Below, one piece after another: positions 28,598 through 39,710 of a stretch of DNA of 64,000 bases. A model generated the notes under the pieces. The model was not told where the DNA came from. It was given only the letters and a program-made list of their open reading frames with translations, and ran no database searches. This DNA is from Streptomyces sp. NRRL WC-3626. GTDB taxonomy: Bacteria; Actinomycetota; Actinomycetes; Streptomycetales; Streptomycetaceae. The position numbers and the translations under genes were made by a program. Location of the stretch: the NCBI RefSeq assembly GCF_000718785.1, contig NZ_JOCA01000014.1, forward strand, positions 124,001 to 188,000, in the 5' to 3' direction. Positions within the stretch are counted from its first letter, which is position 1, and each line of letters starts with the position of its first letter.

Positions 28598-28984
28598 ATG
28601 GCAGCGAAGACCGAGGCGCGGCTCGAGGAACGGTGGCGGGAGATCCTCACGGTGCACGCGCGCACCCTGGGCGAGATCGACCGCGCACTGCATCCGTACG
28701 GTCTCGGCGCCTCCGACTTCGAGGTGCTCGACCTGCTCGCGACCGCGACGCCCCGGGACGGGGAACACTGCCGGGTGCAGAACCTGGTGGGCCGTCTCCA
28801 CCTCAGCCAGAGCGCGCTGTCCCGCCTGATCGCCCGTCTGGAGAAGGACGGCCTGGTCGAGCGCAGCCTGTGCCTGGAGGACCGGCGCGGCGTCTATGTA
28901 CGGCTCACCGGCAAGGGCCGCGAGCTGCACGGCGAGGTGCTCCCGCTGCAGCGCGCGGCGCTGGCCCGCACGCTGGGCGAGTAG
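28598..28984 (+). CDS. MarR family transcriptional regulator
   Basis: The protein has 128 residues. The winged helix (about residues 40-110) includes the recognition region HLSQSALSRLIARLEKDGL and the wing CLEDRRGVYVRLT. The ATG at 28598 has no ribosome site and lies 6 bases after a -10-like box, so translation is probably leaderless. No target gene other than itself can be named. The upstream VOC gene is read in the same direction and may be unrelated. Confidence 0.88.
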   Translation: MAAKTEARLEERWREILTVHARTLGEIDRALHPYGLGASDFEVLDLLATATPRDGEHCRVQNLVGRLHLSQSALSRLIARLEKDGLVERSLCLEDRRGVYVRLTGKGRELHGEVLPLQRAALARTLGE

Positions 28985-29008
28985 GGCCTGTCCGGCGGAT
29001 CAGGCCCT
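28983..29008. terminator. Bidirectional terminator between MarR and SseB genes
   Basis: AGGGCCTG (28983-28990) pairs with CAGGCCCT (29001-29008), and TCC/GGA extends the stem inside. It lies exactly between the two convergent stop codons. Confidence 0.7.
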
Positions 29009-29011
29009 GGG

Positions 29012-29419
29012 TCACGGACGGGCGAGGAGTGTGCGCACCCCCTCCGAGGTGAGCGTCAGGCGGTGCTCGGAGCTGCCGTCGATGGTGAGGGACAGGTCCT
29101 CGGCCGGCCACTGGGCGGCGAGCGCGCCGAGCGGGACCAGCCGGTAGCGGGAGACGAACGGCAGCAGTCCGGCCATCTCCAGTTCGGATGTGAACACGGG
29201 CACCACCTGGTTGCCGCCCGGCTGCTCCAGCACCGGCAGGGCGACCGCGCCGGGGTCGGCGGCCTCCTCGTCGCCCGCGTCGTCCGGCACCGGGATCAGC
29301 ACATCACTGTTGGCGAGGGCGTCCAGCGCCGTCGTGTCCTGCGTGTTCTCCGACAGGGCGTCCAGGGCCCGCTGCGCGGGCGTGGTGGGGGCGTTGTTCT
29401 CGTGCGCGGGTGTGTCCAT
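29012..29419 (-). CDS. SseB family protein
   Basis: The protein has 135 residues, matching the SseB N-terminal domain. Key segments are RALDALSENTQDTTALDALANSDVL near the start and VVPVFTSELEM in the centre. The name comes from E. coli SseB, whose biochemical role is not established. Streptomyces SseB-domain proteins are small and cytoplasmic. The ATG at 29419 has an AGGGAA site. It is divergent from the GAPDH gene. Confidence 0.8.
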   Translation of the reverse strand: MDTPAHENNAPTTPAQRALDALSENTQDTTALDALANSDVLIPVPDDAGDEEAADPGAVALPVLEQPGGNQVVPVFTSELEMAGLLPFVSRYRLVPLGALAAQWPAEDLSLTIDGSSEHRLTLTSEGVRTLLARP

Positions 29420-29617
29420 GGCAGATTCCCTGGTAGCGGCGGTCGTACGGGCCCACCCGGGACAGGATCCGGCCCGGGCACGGTGCTGCACGCGTACCCG
29501 TTCGCCTCTCGCGCAACCCCTCGATTCACGGCGTTCACCTGCCGTTCGGCACCCCCCGGGGCCCCGACAGTCCGCATGGCTATCATATGAGCACCCTCTA
29601 GCTCGAAAGATGATCCT

Positions 29618-31063
29618 GTGACTGTCAACGAAGACTCGTTCACCCATTGGAAACACCGCGAGGAGATCGCGGAGTCGATGATCCCGATCATCGGGAAGCT
29701 GCACCGGGAGCGGGACGTGACCGTCCTGCTGCACAGTCGCTCCCTGGTGAACAAGTCAGTGGTCAGCATCCTCAAGACCCACCGATTCGCCCGGCAGATC
29801 GCCGGCGAGGAGCTCTCGGTCACCGAGACGCTGCCGTTCCTCCAGGCGCTCACCGCGCTCGACCTCGGCCCGTCCCAGATCGACATCGGCCTGCTCGCCG
29901 AGGCCCACCGGGCCGACGACCGGGGTCTGTCGGTGGCCGAGTTCACCGCCGAGGCCGTCGCCGGCGCGACCGGCGCCGACAAGATCGACCGCCGTGAGCC
30001 GCGTGACGTGGTCCTGTACGGCTTCGGCCGCATCGGGCGGCTGCTGGCCCGGCTGCTCATCGAGAAGTCGGGGTCGGGCAACGGGCTGCGGCTGCGCGCG
30101 ATCGTGGTCCGCCGGGGCGGCGAGCAGGACATCGTCAAGCGGGCCTCGCTGCTGCGCCGCGACTCCGTGCACGGCCAGTTCCAGGGCACCATCACCGTCG
30201 ACGAGGCGAACAGCACGATCGTCGCCAACGGCAACACCATCAAGGTGATCTACGCGGGCGACCCGACGGAGATCGACTACACGGCGTACGGCATCAAGAA
30301 CGCCATCCTCATCGACAACACCGGCATCTGGCGCGACCGCGAGGGGCTCTCGCTGCATCTGCGCCCCGGCATCGACAAGGTGGTGCTGACCGCGCCCGGC
30401 AAGGGCGACGTGCCCAACATCGTGCACGGCGTCAACCACGACACCCTCAAGCCGGACGAGCGGATCCTGTCCTGCGCGTCCTGCACCACCAACGCGATCG
30501 TGCCGCCGCTGAAGGCGATGGCGGACGAGTACGGGGTGCTGCGCGGGCATGTGGAGACGGTGCACTCGTTCACCAACGACCAGAATCTGCTGGACAATTA
30601 CCACAAGTCGGAGCGCCGGGGCCGGTCGGCGCCGCTGAACATGGTGATCACCGAGACGGGTGCCGCGTCCGCCGTCGCCAAGGCACTGCCCGACCTCGAC
30701 GCGACCATCACCGGCAGCTCGATCCGCGTTCCCGTACCGAACGTCTCGATCGCCATCCTCAACCTCCAACTGGGCCGCGCGGCCGACCGCCAGGAGGTTC
30801 TGGAGCATCTGCGGAACGTGTCGCTGACCTCGCCGCTGAAGCGCCAGATCGACTTCATCAGCGCGCCCGACGCGGTCTCCAGCGACTTCGTCGGCTCCCG
30901 CCACGCGTCGATCGTCGACGCGGGCGCGCTGAAGGTCGAGGGCGACAACGCGATCCTCTACCTCTGGTACGACAACGAGTTCGGCTACTCCTGCCAGGTG
31001 GTCCGCGTCGTCCAGTACGTTTCCGGGGTGGAGTACCCGACCTACCCGGCTCCGGCGGTCTGA
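29618..31063 (+). CDS. gap: Glyceraldehyde-3-phosphate dehydrogenase, long actinobacterial type
   Basis: The protein has 481 residues, about 140 longer than classical GapA. The first ~125 residues are an extra mostly helical domain before the NAD-binding Rossmann motif VVLYGFGRIGRL. The catalytic cysteine is in SCASCTTNAIV, and the partner His in the RGHVETVHSFTNDQ segment. The C-terminal WYDNEFGYS motif is canonical. It oxidises glyceraldehyde-3-phosphate to 1,3-bisphosphoglycerate. This divergent paralogue is usually found beside a classical gap gene elsewhere. Cofactor choice cannot be told. The start is GTG at 29618 with a GAAAGA site. Confidence 0.9.
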   Translation: MTVNEDSFTHWKHREEIAESMIPIIGKLHRERDVTVLLHSRSLVNKSVVSILKTHRFARQIAGEELSVTETLPFLQALTALDLGPSQIDIGLLAEAHRADDRGLSVAEFTAEAVAGATGADKIDRREPRDVVLYGFGRIGRLLARLLIEKSGSGNGLRLRAIVVRRGGEQDIVKRASLLRRDSVHGQFQGTITVDEANSTIVANGNTIKVIYAGDPTEIDYTAYGIKNAILIDNTGIWRDREGLSLHLRPGIDKVVLTAPGKGDVPNIVHGVNHDTLKPDERILSCASCTTNAIVPPLKAMADEYGVLRGHVETVHSFTNDQNLLDNYHKSERRGRSAPLNMVITETGAASAVAKALPDLDATITGSSIRVPVPNVSIAILNLQLGRAADRQEVLEHLRNVSLTSPLKRQIDFISAPDAVSSDFVGSRHASIVDAGALKVEGDNAILYLWYDNEFGYSCQVVRVVQYVSGVEYPTYPAPAV

Positions 31064-31107
31064 CCACTCCGGAAGGCGGCAAGCGGAACGCGGACGGAAC
31101 GAGGGTG

Positions 31108-31133
31108 CGGGGCCGGTGAGATGTCCGGCCCCG
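31108..31133 (+). terminator. Terminator of the GAPDH gene
   Basis: CGGGGCCGG (31108-31116) pairs perfectly with CCGGCCCCG (31125-31133) around 8 bases, 45 bases after the stop codon. Confidence 0.7.
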
Positions 31134-31195
31134 CCCCGGTCTGCCCGCGCTACCGACGGTAAGGGGCAGATCGATAACGATCATCCCCGTCCGGG

Positions 31196-31223
31196 TTGCC
31201 TTGGCACGCGAAGTTCCTAGTCT
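31196..31223 (+). promoter_or_regulatory. Promoter of the helical-repeat gene, probably leaderless
   Basis: TTGCCT (31196-31201) and TAGTCT (31218-31223) are 16 bases apart. The ATG begins 6 bases after the -10 box, so transcription probably starts at or next to the start codon. No ribosome site is present. Confidence 0.6.
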
Positions 31224-31229
31224 TCCCGC

Positions 31230-32192
31230 ATGGCTCTCTTCAGCAGTCGCACCAGCCGACGTCCCCGGATAGCACCCGCCCTCGACGATGCCGAACTCAC
31301 CCGCGTACTAGGAAAGTTGAGCAAGCGGAACGGGGGCGGCAAGACCGCGGACGTGACCCTCGTGTCCGCGCTGCTGGAGGAGACCGGCGACGACTGGGAC
31401 CGGCGCGGGCACCGGATGTCCGTACTGGCCGAGGCGACCGCCGACGTGGGGATCGCGACGGCGTGGCTGAGCCGGGAGCCGGCGAGTCCGGACGCCCTGC
31501 TGTTGCACTCCTGGGCCGGACTGGCCCGCGGTCTGCGGGACGGACACCTTGAGGACGCCGGGCGGTTGATCGGCCAGTGCCACGAGGCCGCCGAGCGAAG
31601 ACCTGAGGATCCGCTTCCGTGGGTCGTCCTGCTCGGGGTGTCCCGGATCGAGCGCTACGGCCAGAACGACGTCAACGCCATCTGGCGGGAGGCCACCGGG
31701 CGCGACCGCTGGCACCGCGAGGCGTATCTGCAGATGCTCGCGTATCTGTCCCCGGAGGAGGGCGGCTCCAGCGCGGCCGTACTCGACTTCGTCGACGTGG
31801 TGCGCACCCGGATACCGGCCAACGCGCCCTGCGCCGCCGTTGAGTTGACCGCCGCCGTACGGCAGTACCAGGGGCTGCTCGCACAGGGCGGGGTGCGGGC
31901 CATGACCGCCGGTCAGCTGTGGGAGGGCGGCCAGATCGCGGCCGCGCTGGAGCAGGCGGCCGCGCTGTGGGCGAAACCGGGCTTCTTCCAGCACGCGGCG
32001 GCGCAGGCCGACCTGAACGTGCTGGCGTACGCGCTGTGCGCGGCCGGCCGCGCCGCCGACGCGCACCCGGTCTTCCAGACCCTCCAGGGCATGGCCACCC
32101 CCTGGCCCTGGGACGCCGACGGCCCCGCCCTCCAACGCTACGAACAACACCAGTCCAAGTCCGAACGAGGCCGCGGCATCGGCACCCCGTAG
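31230..32192 (+). CDS. Conserved hypothetical protein with helical (TPR-like) repeats
   Basis: The protein has 320 residues, soluble, predicted almost entirely helical. Repeating Ala/Leu-rich pairs of helices (for example LLHSWAGLARGLRDGHLEDA and the segment with AEERRPEDPLPW) resemble tetratricopeptide arrays. The C-terminal tail is basic and rich in Gln/Ser/Lys. No catalytic motif is visible. Streptomyces has related proteins of unknown role. TPR-like arrays commonly mediate protein contacts, which is the only functional hint. Confidence 0.78.
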   Translation: MALFSSRTSRRPRIAPALDDAELTRVLGKLSKRNGGGKTADVTLVSALLEETGDDWDRRGHRMSVLAEATADVGIATAWLSREPASPDALLLHSWAGLARGLRDGHLEDAGRLIGQCHEAAERRPEDPLPWVVLLGVSRIERYGQNDVNAIWREATGRDRWHREAYLQMLAYLSPEEGGSSAAVLDFVDVVRTRIPANAPCAAVELTAAVRQYQGLLAQGGVRAMTAGQLWEGGQIAAALEQAAALWAKPGFFQHAAAQADLNVLAYALCAAGRAADAHPVFQTLQGMATPWPWDADGPALQRYEQHQSKSERGRGIGTP

Positions 32193-32228
32193 CAGCACCC
32201 AGCCCCACGCGGCTACGGTCAGCGGCCG

Positions 32229-32390
32229 CACCTGCGAGCAACTGCCGCAGCGCCAGGCAGCGGCCGCTGCCTGCGGCCAACTGCCCCAGCTGCGGGCAGT
32301 CGTGCCGCAGGGGCGGCACGGGTGGGCGCAGCGGCACCCCACAGCGGAGCGCACCGCAGCCCACCCCCGCCACCCTGCGGCGGCAGCCAC
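32229..32390. repeat. Structured intergenic element of the dispersed Streptomyces type
   Basis: Three stems follow each other: the perfect palindrome CAGGCAGCGGCCGCTGCCTG (32254-32273), ACTGCCC/GGGCAGT (32280-32300), and CGTGCCGC/GCGGCACG (32301-32320). Downstream is a long purine/pyrimidine-mixed tail with repeated CAGCGG. The GGGCAGTCGTGCCGC core matches, from memory, a sequence found at many Streptomyces intergenic sites. It separates two convergent genes and may act as a terminator. Confidence 0.55.
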
Positions 32391-32393
32391 CCC

Positions 32394-34049
32394 TCAGTCC
32401 CGGGACAGAACCGCCTTCACCGCCTCCGCCAGGGACTTCGCCGGGTCCGCGGACTCGCCCTCGTGGCGCCACGCCACGAACCCGTCGGGGCGGACCAGCA
32501 CCGCCCCCGACGGGGTGATCCCGTGGGCGGCGGCCCACTCGGGCCCGGGCTCAGGGACCAGGTCGGCCCCGGCCCCGCCCCCGACCCGGTACGAGTCCAG
32601 CGGAACCGACAGCGACGCCGCCACCTCGGCCCCCGCCGCATGCCACCCCCCACCCTCCGAGCTCAGCAGCACCAGTGCCCGCTCGTACAGATCGAGCGTG
32701 GAGATCCGTGAGCCACCCCGCCTCACCCACAGGTGCGGAGCCCGGCTCCCGGGCTCCCCGTTCAGCACGACCCCGTCCGGCACGACCGCCGTACCCGGAT
32801 CCGCCCCCACCACCGCTCCGCGCGGATACCGGTACGCCAGTGCCACATTGAGGATCCCGCCCTTGCGCCCCCCGGGCCCGCCCCCGGCTCCCTCCGCGGG
32901 CGTGTACCCGGGGTGGCTGTGCTCCACGGACCGCGTGGACGCCCGCGCACTCGTCGCCTCCGCGACAGGCCGCCGCTCCGCGTCGTACGACGCGAGGAGC
33001 CCGGGCCCGGCCCACCCTCCCAGCACGGCCGCCAGCTTCCACGCGAGGTTGTGCGCGTCCTGGATCCCGGTGTTGGACCCGAACGCCCCCGTGGGCGACA
33101 TCTCGTGCGCCGAGTCCCCCGCCAGGAACACCCGCTGGTCGGCGTACCGTTCGGCGACCCGCTCGGCCGCGTGCCAGGCGGCCCGCCCGGTGATCGTCAC
33201 GTCGAGGTCGGGTACGCCGACGGCCCGCCGGATGTGCGCGGCGCACCGCTCGTCGGTGAACTCCTCGATCGTCTCGCCGTGTTCGGGGTGCCACGGCGCG
33301 TGGAACACCCATTTCTCCCGGTTGTCGACCGGCAGCAGCGCCCCGTCGGCGTCCGGGCTGGTGAGGTAGCAGACGATGAACCGCCGGTCGCCGACCACAT
33401 CCGCGAGATCGCGGGAGGTGAAGGTGACACTGACGTTGTGGAACAGGTCCCCGGGACCGTTCTGCCCGATGCCGAGCCGCTCCCGTACGGGACTGCGCGG
33501 ACCGTCGGCGGCGACGAGATAGTCGGCCCGGACGGTGGTGTGCTCGCCGGTCTCCCTGCTCTTGAGCCGAGCGGTCACCCCGTCACGGTCCTGGTCGAAG
33601 GAGAGCATCTCGGTGCCGAACCGCAGATCCCCGCCCAGCTCCCGGGCACTTCTCAGCAGCACCGGTTCGAGGTCGTTCTGGCTGCACAGGCACCAGCCGG
33701 CCGGACTGAACCGGGCCAGCCCGCCGCCGGGGTCGATCTCCCGGAACAGCCACTCCCCCGCGTCGCCCACCAGGGAAGGCGTCTGCAGGATGCCGTGGTT
33801 GTCCGCGAGGACGGAGGCGGCGTCCGCGATCCGCCCGTCCACCCCGGCGGTCCGGAACAGCTCCATCGTGCGTACGTTGTTGCCGCGCCCCCGCGGATGG
33901 ATCGACGTGCCGGCGTGACGCTCGACGAGTGTGTGCGGCACGCCGAGCCGCCCCAGGAACAGGGACGTCGACAGGCCCACCAGGGAGCCTCCGACGATGA
34001 GGACGGGAGTGCGGTGGACCGCCTCCCCGGCCGAGTCCGATCGGTTCAT
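32394..34049 (-). CDS. whiE-ORFVIII: Spore-pigment polyketide hydroxylase, FAD-dependent (WhiE ORFVIII type)
   Basis: The protein has 551 residues of the PheA/TfdB aromatic hydroxylase family. The FAD-binding dinucleotide motif VLIVGGSLVGLSTSLFL opens the protein. The second FAD motif reads GDSAHEMSPTGAFGSNTG (about residue 315), and a C-terminal thioredoxin-like domain follows. It is divergent from the PKS genes, as ORFVIII is in S. coelicolor whiE. There it hydroxylates the aromatic polyketide and changes the spore colour from a less to a more oxidised pigment. The ATG at 34049 is the family start. Confidence 0.9.
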   Translation of the reverse strand: MNRSDSAGEAVHRTPVLIVGGSLVGLSTSLFLGRLGVPHTLVERHAGTSIHPRGRGNNVRTMELFRTAGVDGRIADAASVLADNHGILQTPSLVGDAGEWLFREIDPGGGLARFSPAGWCLCSQNDLEPVLLRSARELGGDLRFGTEMLSFDQDRDGVTARLKSRETGEHTTVRADYLVAADGPRSPVRERLGIGQNGPGDLFHNVSVTFTSRDLADVVGDRRFIVCYLTSPDADGALLPVDNREKWVFHAPWHPEHGETIEEFTDERCAAHIRRAVGVPDLDVTITGRAAWHAAERVAERYADQRVFLAGDSAHEMSPTGAFGSNTGIQDAHNLAWKLAAVLGGWAGPGLLASYDAERRPVAEATSARASTRSVEHSHPGYTPAEGAGGGPGGRKGGILNVALAYRYPRGAVVGADPGTAVVPDGVVLNGEPGSRAPHLWVRRGGSRISTLDLYERALVLLSSEGGGWHAAGAEVAASLSVPLDSYRVGGGAGADLVPEPGPEWAAAHGITPSGAVLVRPDGFVAWRHEGESADPAKSLAEAVKAVLSRD

Positions 34050-34280
34050 TGAAACTCCTCCAGCATCACCCTCGACGGGCTGAGGAACAGGACGCACATT
34101 CCATGCCCGGTGCGGGCCCGTCCGCGTCCCCGCGGCACCCGGATGGCGCGCGGTTCACCCAGGTGCCCCGTGTCGCTCGCGCATCCCGGGAGGCCGGATC
34201 GACCATCGACTCATGGCGACCGGCGTCCCACCGGACACGGCGGTCGTTCCTGACCTTCAAGAAGAGGAGAGGTGCGCCGG

Positions 34281-35405
34281 ATGACCATGTCGGGACGCAT
34301 ATCGCAGTCCGCTTTCGACGGCTCCAGGCTGCGGGTGATCCTGCTGCTCGACCTGTACGAAGGAGCCCAGGAGCAGTTCCTCGACGCATACGAGCACATG
34401 CGCAACCAGGTGGCGTCCGTTCCCGGTCACCTCAGTGACCAGTTGTGCCAGTCGATCGAGAACCCCTCGCAGTGGCTCATCACCAGCGAGTGGGAGAGCG
34501 CCCCGCCGTTCCTGGCGTGGGTGAACAGCGAGGAGCACGTCGAGACCGTCCGGCCGATGCACAGCTGCGTCCGGGACACCCGGTCGATGCGCTACAGCAT
34601 TCTCCGCGAGACCCACCCCGGACGGCCGCTGAGCGCCGAGGCCGCGACCGGGGGGCTCCAGTCGGCGGCCCGTGTCGGCGACGGTGTGGCCCGCCACGCC
34701 CTCACCTTCACCGTGAAGCCGGGCTCCGAGTCCAAGGTCGCCGAGCTGCTGTCGGGCTATCAGTCGCCCAAGGCGCAGGTCGACGACACCACGCGGCTGC
34801 GCCGCACCTCCCTGTTCATGCACGGCAACCGTGTCGTACGGGCGGTAGAGGTGGAGGGCGACCTGCTGGCCGCGCTGCGCCACGTCGCCCGGCAGCCGGA
34901 GATCCGGGCGGTCGAGGAGGCCCTCAACCCCTATCTGGAGCAGGACCGGGACCTCTCCGACCCCGACTCCGCCCGGGTGTTCTTCACCCGGGCCGCGCTC
35001 CCCGCCGTGCATCACGTGGTGGCGGGCGGGCCCGAGCCGGCCGCCGTAAGCCGGCACGCGCTGTACTACCCGGCCGTCAAGGGCCGCGGCATGGAACTGG
35101 CCCGGTTCCTCGCCCACCAGGACGAGGCGGCGACCGAAGACCCGGACAGCCCGGTGCACGCCAGCACCGTGTTCCAGCGGGACGACACCGTCGTACGGCT
35201 CGTCGACGTCACCGGCCAGCTGGACCTGGACCCGCTCGCCGCCCTCGGCATCAAGGGCGCCGGGAAGGCGGCCGAACTGGAGCGGCTCCTGGACGGCGCC
35301 GCGATCGGCGTCGAGGGCTCCCTGGACTCCGAGCGCAATCTCAACCGGCTTCTGGCACACGCCGACATGCTGCCCGTCACCGACCGCAGCGCGGCGGACG
35401 CCTGA
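34281..35405 (+). CDS. whiE-ORFI: Spore-pigment cluster protein, monooxygenase-like (WhiE ORFI/SchA/CurD type)
   Basis: The protein has 374 residues. The N-terminal ~110 residues form an antibiotic-biosynthesis-monooxygenase (ABM) ferredoxin-like domain (LDLYEGAQEQFLDAYEHM). The remainder is a SchA/CurD-like domain with two further similar halves (RHALTFTVKPGS and RHALYYPAVKGRG). It is the first gene of the pigment operon. The exact chemical step is not settled in any species. The ATG at 34281 has a GAGGAGAGG site. The upstream 231-base divergent region carries both operon promoters, but I could not pick out clear boxes there. Confidence 0.88.
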   Translation: MTMSGRISQSAFDGSRLRVILLLDLYEGAQEQFLDAYEHMRNQVASVPGHLSDQLCQSIENPSQWLITSEWESAPPFLAWVNSEEHVETVRPMHSCVRDTRSMRYSILRETHPGRPLSAEAATGGLQSAARVGDGVARHALTFTVKPGSESKVAELLSGYQSPKAQVDDTTRLRRTSLFMHGNRVVRAVEVEGDLLAALRHVARQPEIRAVEEALNPYLEQDRDLSDPDSARVFFTRAALPAVHHVVAGGPEPAAVSRHALYYPAVKGRGMELARFLAHQDEAATEDPDSPVHASTVFQRDDTVVRLVDVTGQLDLDPLAALGIKGAGKAAELERLLDGAAIGVEGSLDSERNLNRLLAHADMLPVTDRSAADA

Positions 35406-35474
35406 CGGTTCACCGCGGTGACGTCCGCGGCCGTGCCCGCGCGGACGTCACCGCAACACCCGGAGGTATCAACC

Positions 35475-35942
35475 ATGTCCCAGCAGCATCCACGCATCGT
35501 GGACCTGAGCGAGACGGAACCCAACCGACGGCGCGGGGGTGACCTCAGAACCCTGCTCACCCCGGCCACCGTGGGTTCCACCAGCGGCTTCATGGGCCTG
35601 GCGATCATCAAGCCCGGCGAGCGCATCGGCGAGCACTACCACCCGTACTCCGAGGAGTTCGTGTACGTCGTCAGCGGCGCGCTCGAAGTGGACCTGGACG
35701 GAGAGCCGTTCGCGCTCCGCGCCGACCAAGGGCTGTTGATTCCCGTCGACATGCGGCACCGCTTCCGCAACGTCGGCGAGCGGGAGGCCCGGATGGTGTT
35801 CCATCTGGGGCCGCTCGCCCCGCACCCGAGCCTCGGCCACGTCGACACGGAGGAGACCGAAGGCGCGGCCGCCGGTCCCCAGTTGGCGGTCGGCGGGCCG
35901 GAGCAAGGCCGGGTCGCCGAGCCCAGCGAGGCCATAAAATGA
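35475..35942 (+). CDS. whiE-ORFII: Spore-pigment cluster cupin protein (WhiE ORFII type)
   Basis: The protein has 155 residues, a single cupin barrel. Metal-binding motif 1 is visible as [17 protein letters not shown] and motif 2 as [12 protein letters not shown]. Cupins of this kind accompany type II PKS clusters and are thought to help folding or cyclisation of the poly-beta-ketone. The ATG at 35475 has a GGAGG site. Its end overlaps the next gene by 4 bases (ATGA). Confidence 0.88.
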   Translation: MSQQHPRIVDLSETEPNRRRGGDLRTLLTPATVGSTSGFMGLAIIKPGERIGEHYHPYSEEFVYVVSGALEVDLDGEPFALRADQGLLIPVDMRHRFRNVGEREARMVFHLGPLAPHPSLGHVDTEETEGAAAGPQLAVGGPEQGRVAEPSEAIK

Positions 35943-37203
35943 CCCGCCGGGTGGCCGTCACCGGTATAGGTGTGGTCGCTCCCGGCGGCATCGGGGCGAC
36001 GGCTTTCTGGGATCTTCTGGCGGCCGGCCGCACCGCGACCCGCGGCATCTCCCTGTTCGACCCGGCGGGGCTGCGTTCCCGCATAGCCGCCGAGTGCGAC
36101 TTCGACCCCTTCCAGCACGGACTGGACGCGGAACTGTGCCAACGCGCGGACCGTTACGTCCAGTTCGCCGTGGTCGCGGCCACGGAGGCGGTCCGGCACT
36201 CCGGGCTCGACATCGCCGCCGGGAACCCCTGGCGCACGGCGGTCTCGCTGGGCAGCGCGGTGGGCGGCACCACCCGGCTGGAACAGGACTACGTCCGGGT
36301 CAGCGAAGGCGGCCGGCGCTGGGACGTGGACCACGAGAAGGCCGGGCCTCAGCTGCACACCGCGTTCCAGCCGAGCACGCTGGCCTCGGTCGTCGCCGAG
36401 CGGTTCGGCGCCCGGGGGCCGGTGCAGACGGTCTCCACCGGCTGCACCTCCGGCCTCGACGCGGTGGGTTACGCCTTCCACACCGTCGCGGAGGGCCGCG
36501 CCGACGTGTGCATCGCGGGGGCGTCGGACTCGCCGATCTCACCGATCACGATGGCCTGCTTCGACGCCATCAAGGCGACCTCGCCCAACAACGACGACCC
36601 GGAGCACGCCTCCCGGCCCTTCGACGCCCACCGCGACGGCTTCGTGATGGGCGAGGGCGCGGCCGTACTCGTCCTGGAGGAGTACGAGCACGCACGGGCG
36701 CGCGGCGCGGAGATCCTCTGCGAGATCAGCGGCTACGCCACCTACGGCAACGCCTACCACATGACCGGTCTGACCAGTGAGGGACTGGAGATGGCCCGGG
36801 CGATCGACAGCACACTCGACCAGGCCCGTATCGACCCCACACGGATCGACTACGTCAACGCGCACGGCTCCGGCACCCGGCAGAACGACCGGCACGAGAC
36901 GGCCGCCGTGAAGCGGTCCCTGGGCGCGCACGCCCATGAGACGCCGATGAGCTCCATCAAGTCGATGGTGGGGCACTCGCTCGGCGCGATCGGCGCGATC
37001 GAGGTCGTCGCCTGCGTGCTCGCGCTGCGGCACCAGGTGGTGCCGCCGACGGCGAACTACGAGACCCCCGACCCGGAGTGCGACCTGGACTACGTGCCGC
37101 GCACCGCCCGCCCGCGGAAGCTGGACAACGTGCTCTCCGTGGGCAGCGGGTTCGGCGGCTTCCAGTCCGCGGTGCTGCTGACCGGGCCGGGCGGGAGGAC
37201 ACG

Positions 37204-37207
<4 letters not shown>
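35939..37207 (+). CDS. whiE-ORFIII: Spore-pigment ketosynthase alpha subunit (minimal PKS)
   Basis: The protein has 422 residues. The catalytic triad of type II ketosynthases is present: Cys169 in STGCTSGLD, His in [11 protein letters not shown], and His in [10 protein letters not shown]. It elongates the polyketide chain on the ACP with malonyl units. It is translationally coupled to ORFII upstream and to the chain-length factor downstream by 4-base overlaps. That ordering ensures equal KS-alpha and KS-beta amounts for the heterodimer. Confidence 0.95.
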
Positions 37208-39221
<2,014 letters not shown>

Positions 39222-39241
39222 ACGCGGTCCGGGAGGACCGG

Positions 39242-39282
39242 GAAGTCCCGAAGTCCCGAAGTCCAGGCAGTCCAGGCAGTCC
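39242..39282 (+). repeat. AGTCC short tandem repeat between ORFVI and ORFVII
   Basis: Three GAAGTCCx units (starts 39242, 39250, 39258) run into two AGGCAGTCC units (39265, 39274). AGTCC therefore recurs five times at 8, 8, 9 and 9 base steps. The array ends directly at the AGGAAGGA ribosome site of ORFVII, so copy-number change could alter spacing or structure there. Confidence 0.85.
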
Positions 39283-39298
39283 AGGAAGGACACAGCCG

Positions 39299-39634
39299 AT
39301 GCACCACGCCCTCATCGTCGCCCGGATGAAGCCCGGTTCGGCGCCGGACATCGCCGAGGTGTTCGCCGACTCCGACCGGGGTGAACTCCCCCATCTGGTC
39401 GGGGTCGGCCGGCGCAGCCTCTTCCAGTTCGGTGACGACGTGTACCTGCACCTCATCGAGTCCGAGCGGGACCCGGCGCCGGCGATCGCGAAGCTGGCCT
39501 CGCACCCCGAGTTCCGCGGTGTCAGCGAGCGGCTCGAGGCGTACGTCAGCCCGTACGACCCCGCCACGTGGCGCGGCCCCAAGGACGCCATGGCGCGGTG
39601 CTTCTACCGCTGGGAGAGCGGGCCCCGCTCCTGA
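39299..39634 (+). CDS. whiE-ORFVII: Spore-pigment cyclase (WhiE ORFVII, TcmI family)
   Basis: The protein has 111 residues, a ferredoxin-like TcmI-family polyketide cyclase (HHALIVARMKPGSAPDIAEVFADSD). It closes later rings of the pigment precursor. The ATG at 39299 has an AGGAAGGA site. It is the last gene of the operon. A very strong hairpin follows. Confidence 0.92.
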   Translation: MHHALIVARMKPGSAPDIAEVFADSDRGELPHLVGVGRRSLFQFGDDVYLHLIESERDPAPAIAKLASHPEFRGVSERLEAYVSPYDPATWRGPKDAMARCFYRWESGPRS

Positions 39635-39644
39635 GCCCGGCACA

Positions 39645-39693
39645 CCCCGAGGCCGCCGGTTCCGCGTCAGTCGCGGAGCCGGCGGCCTCGGGG
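39645..39693. terminator. 22-bp-stem bidirectional terminator
   Basis: The arms 39645-39666 and 39672-39693 are complementary over 22 bases, with one G-T wobble, around a 5-base loop. It lies between the end of the pigment operon and the convergent methyltransferase gene and likely stops both transcripts. Confidence 0.85.
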
Positions 39694-39710
39694 TTCTCGC
39701 GGCCCGCGGA

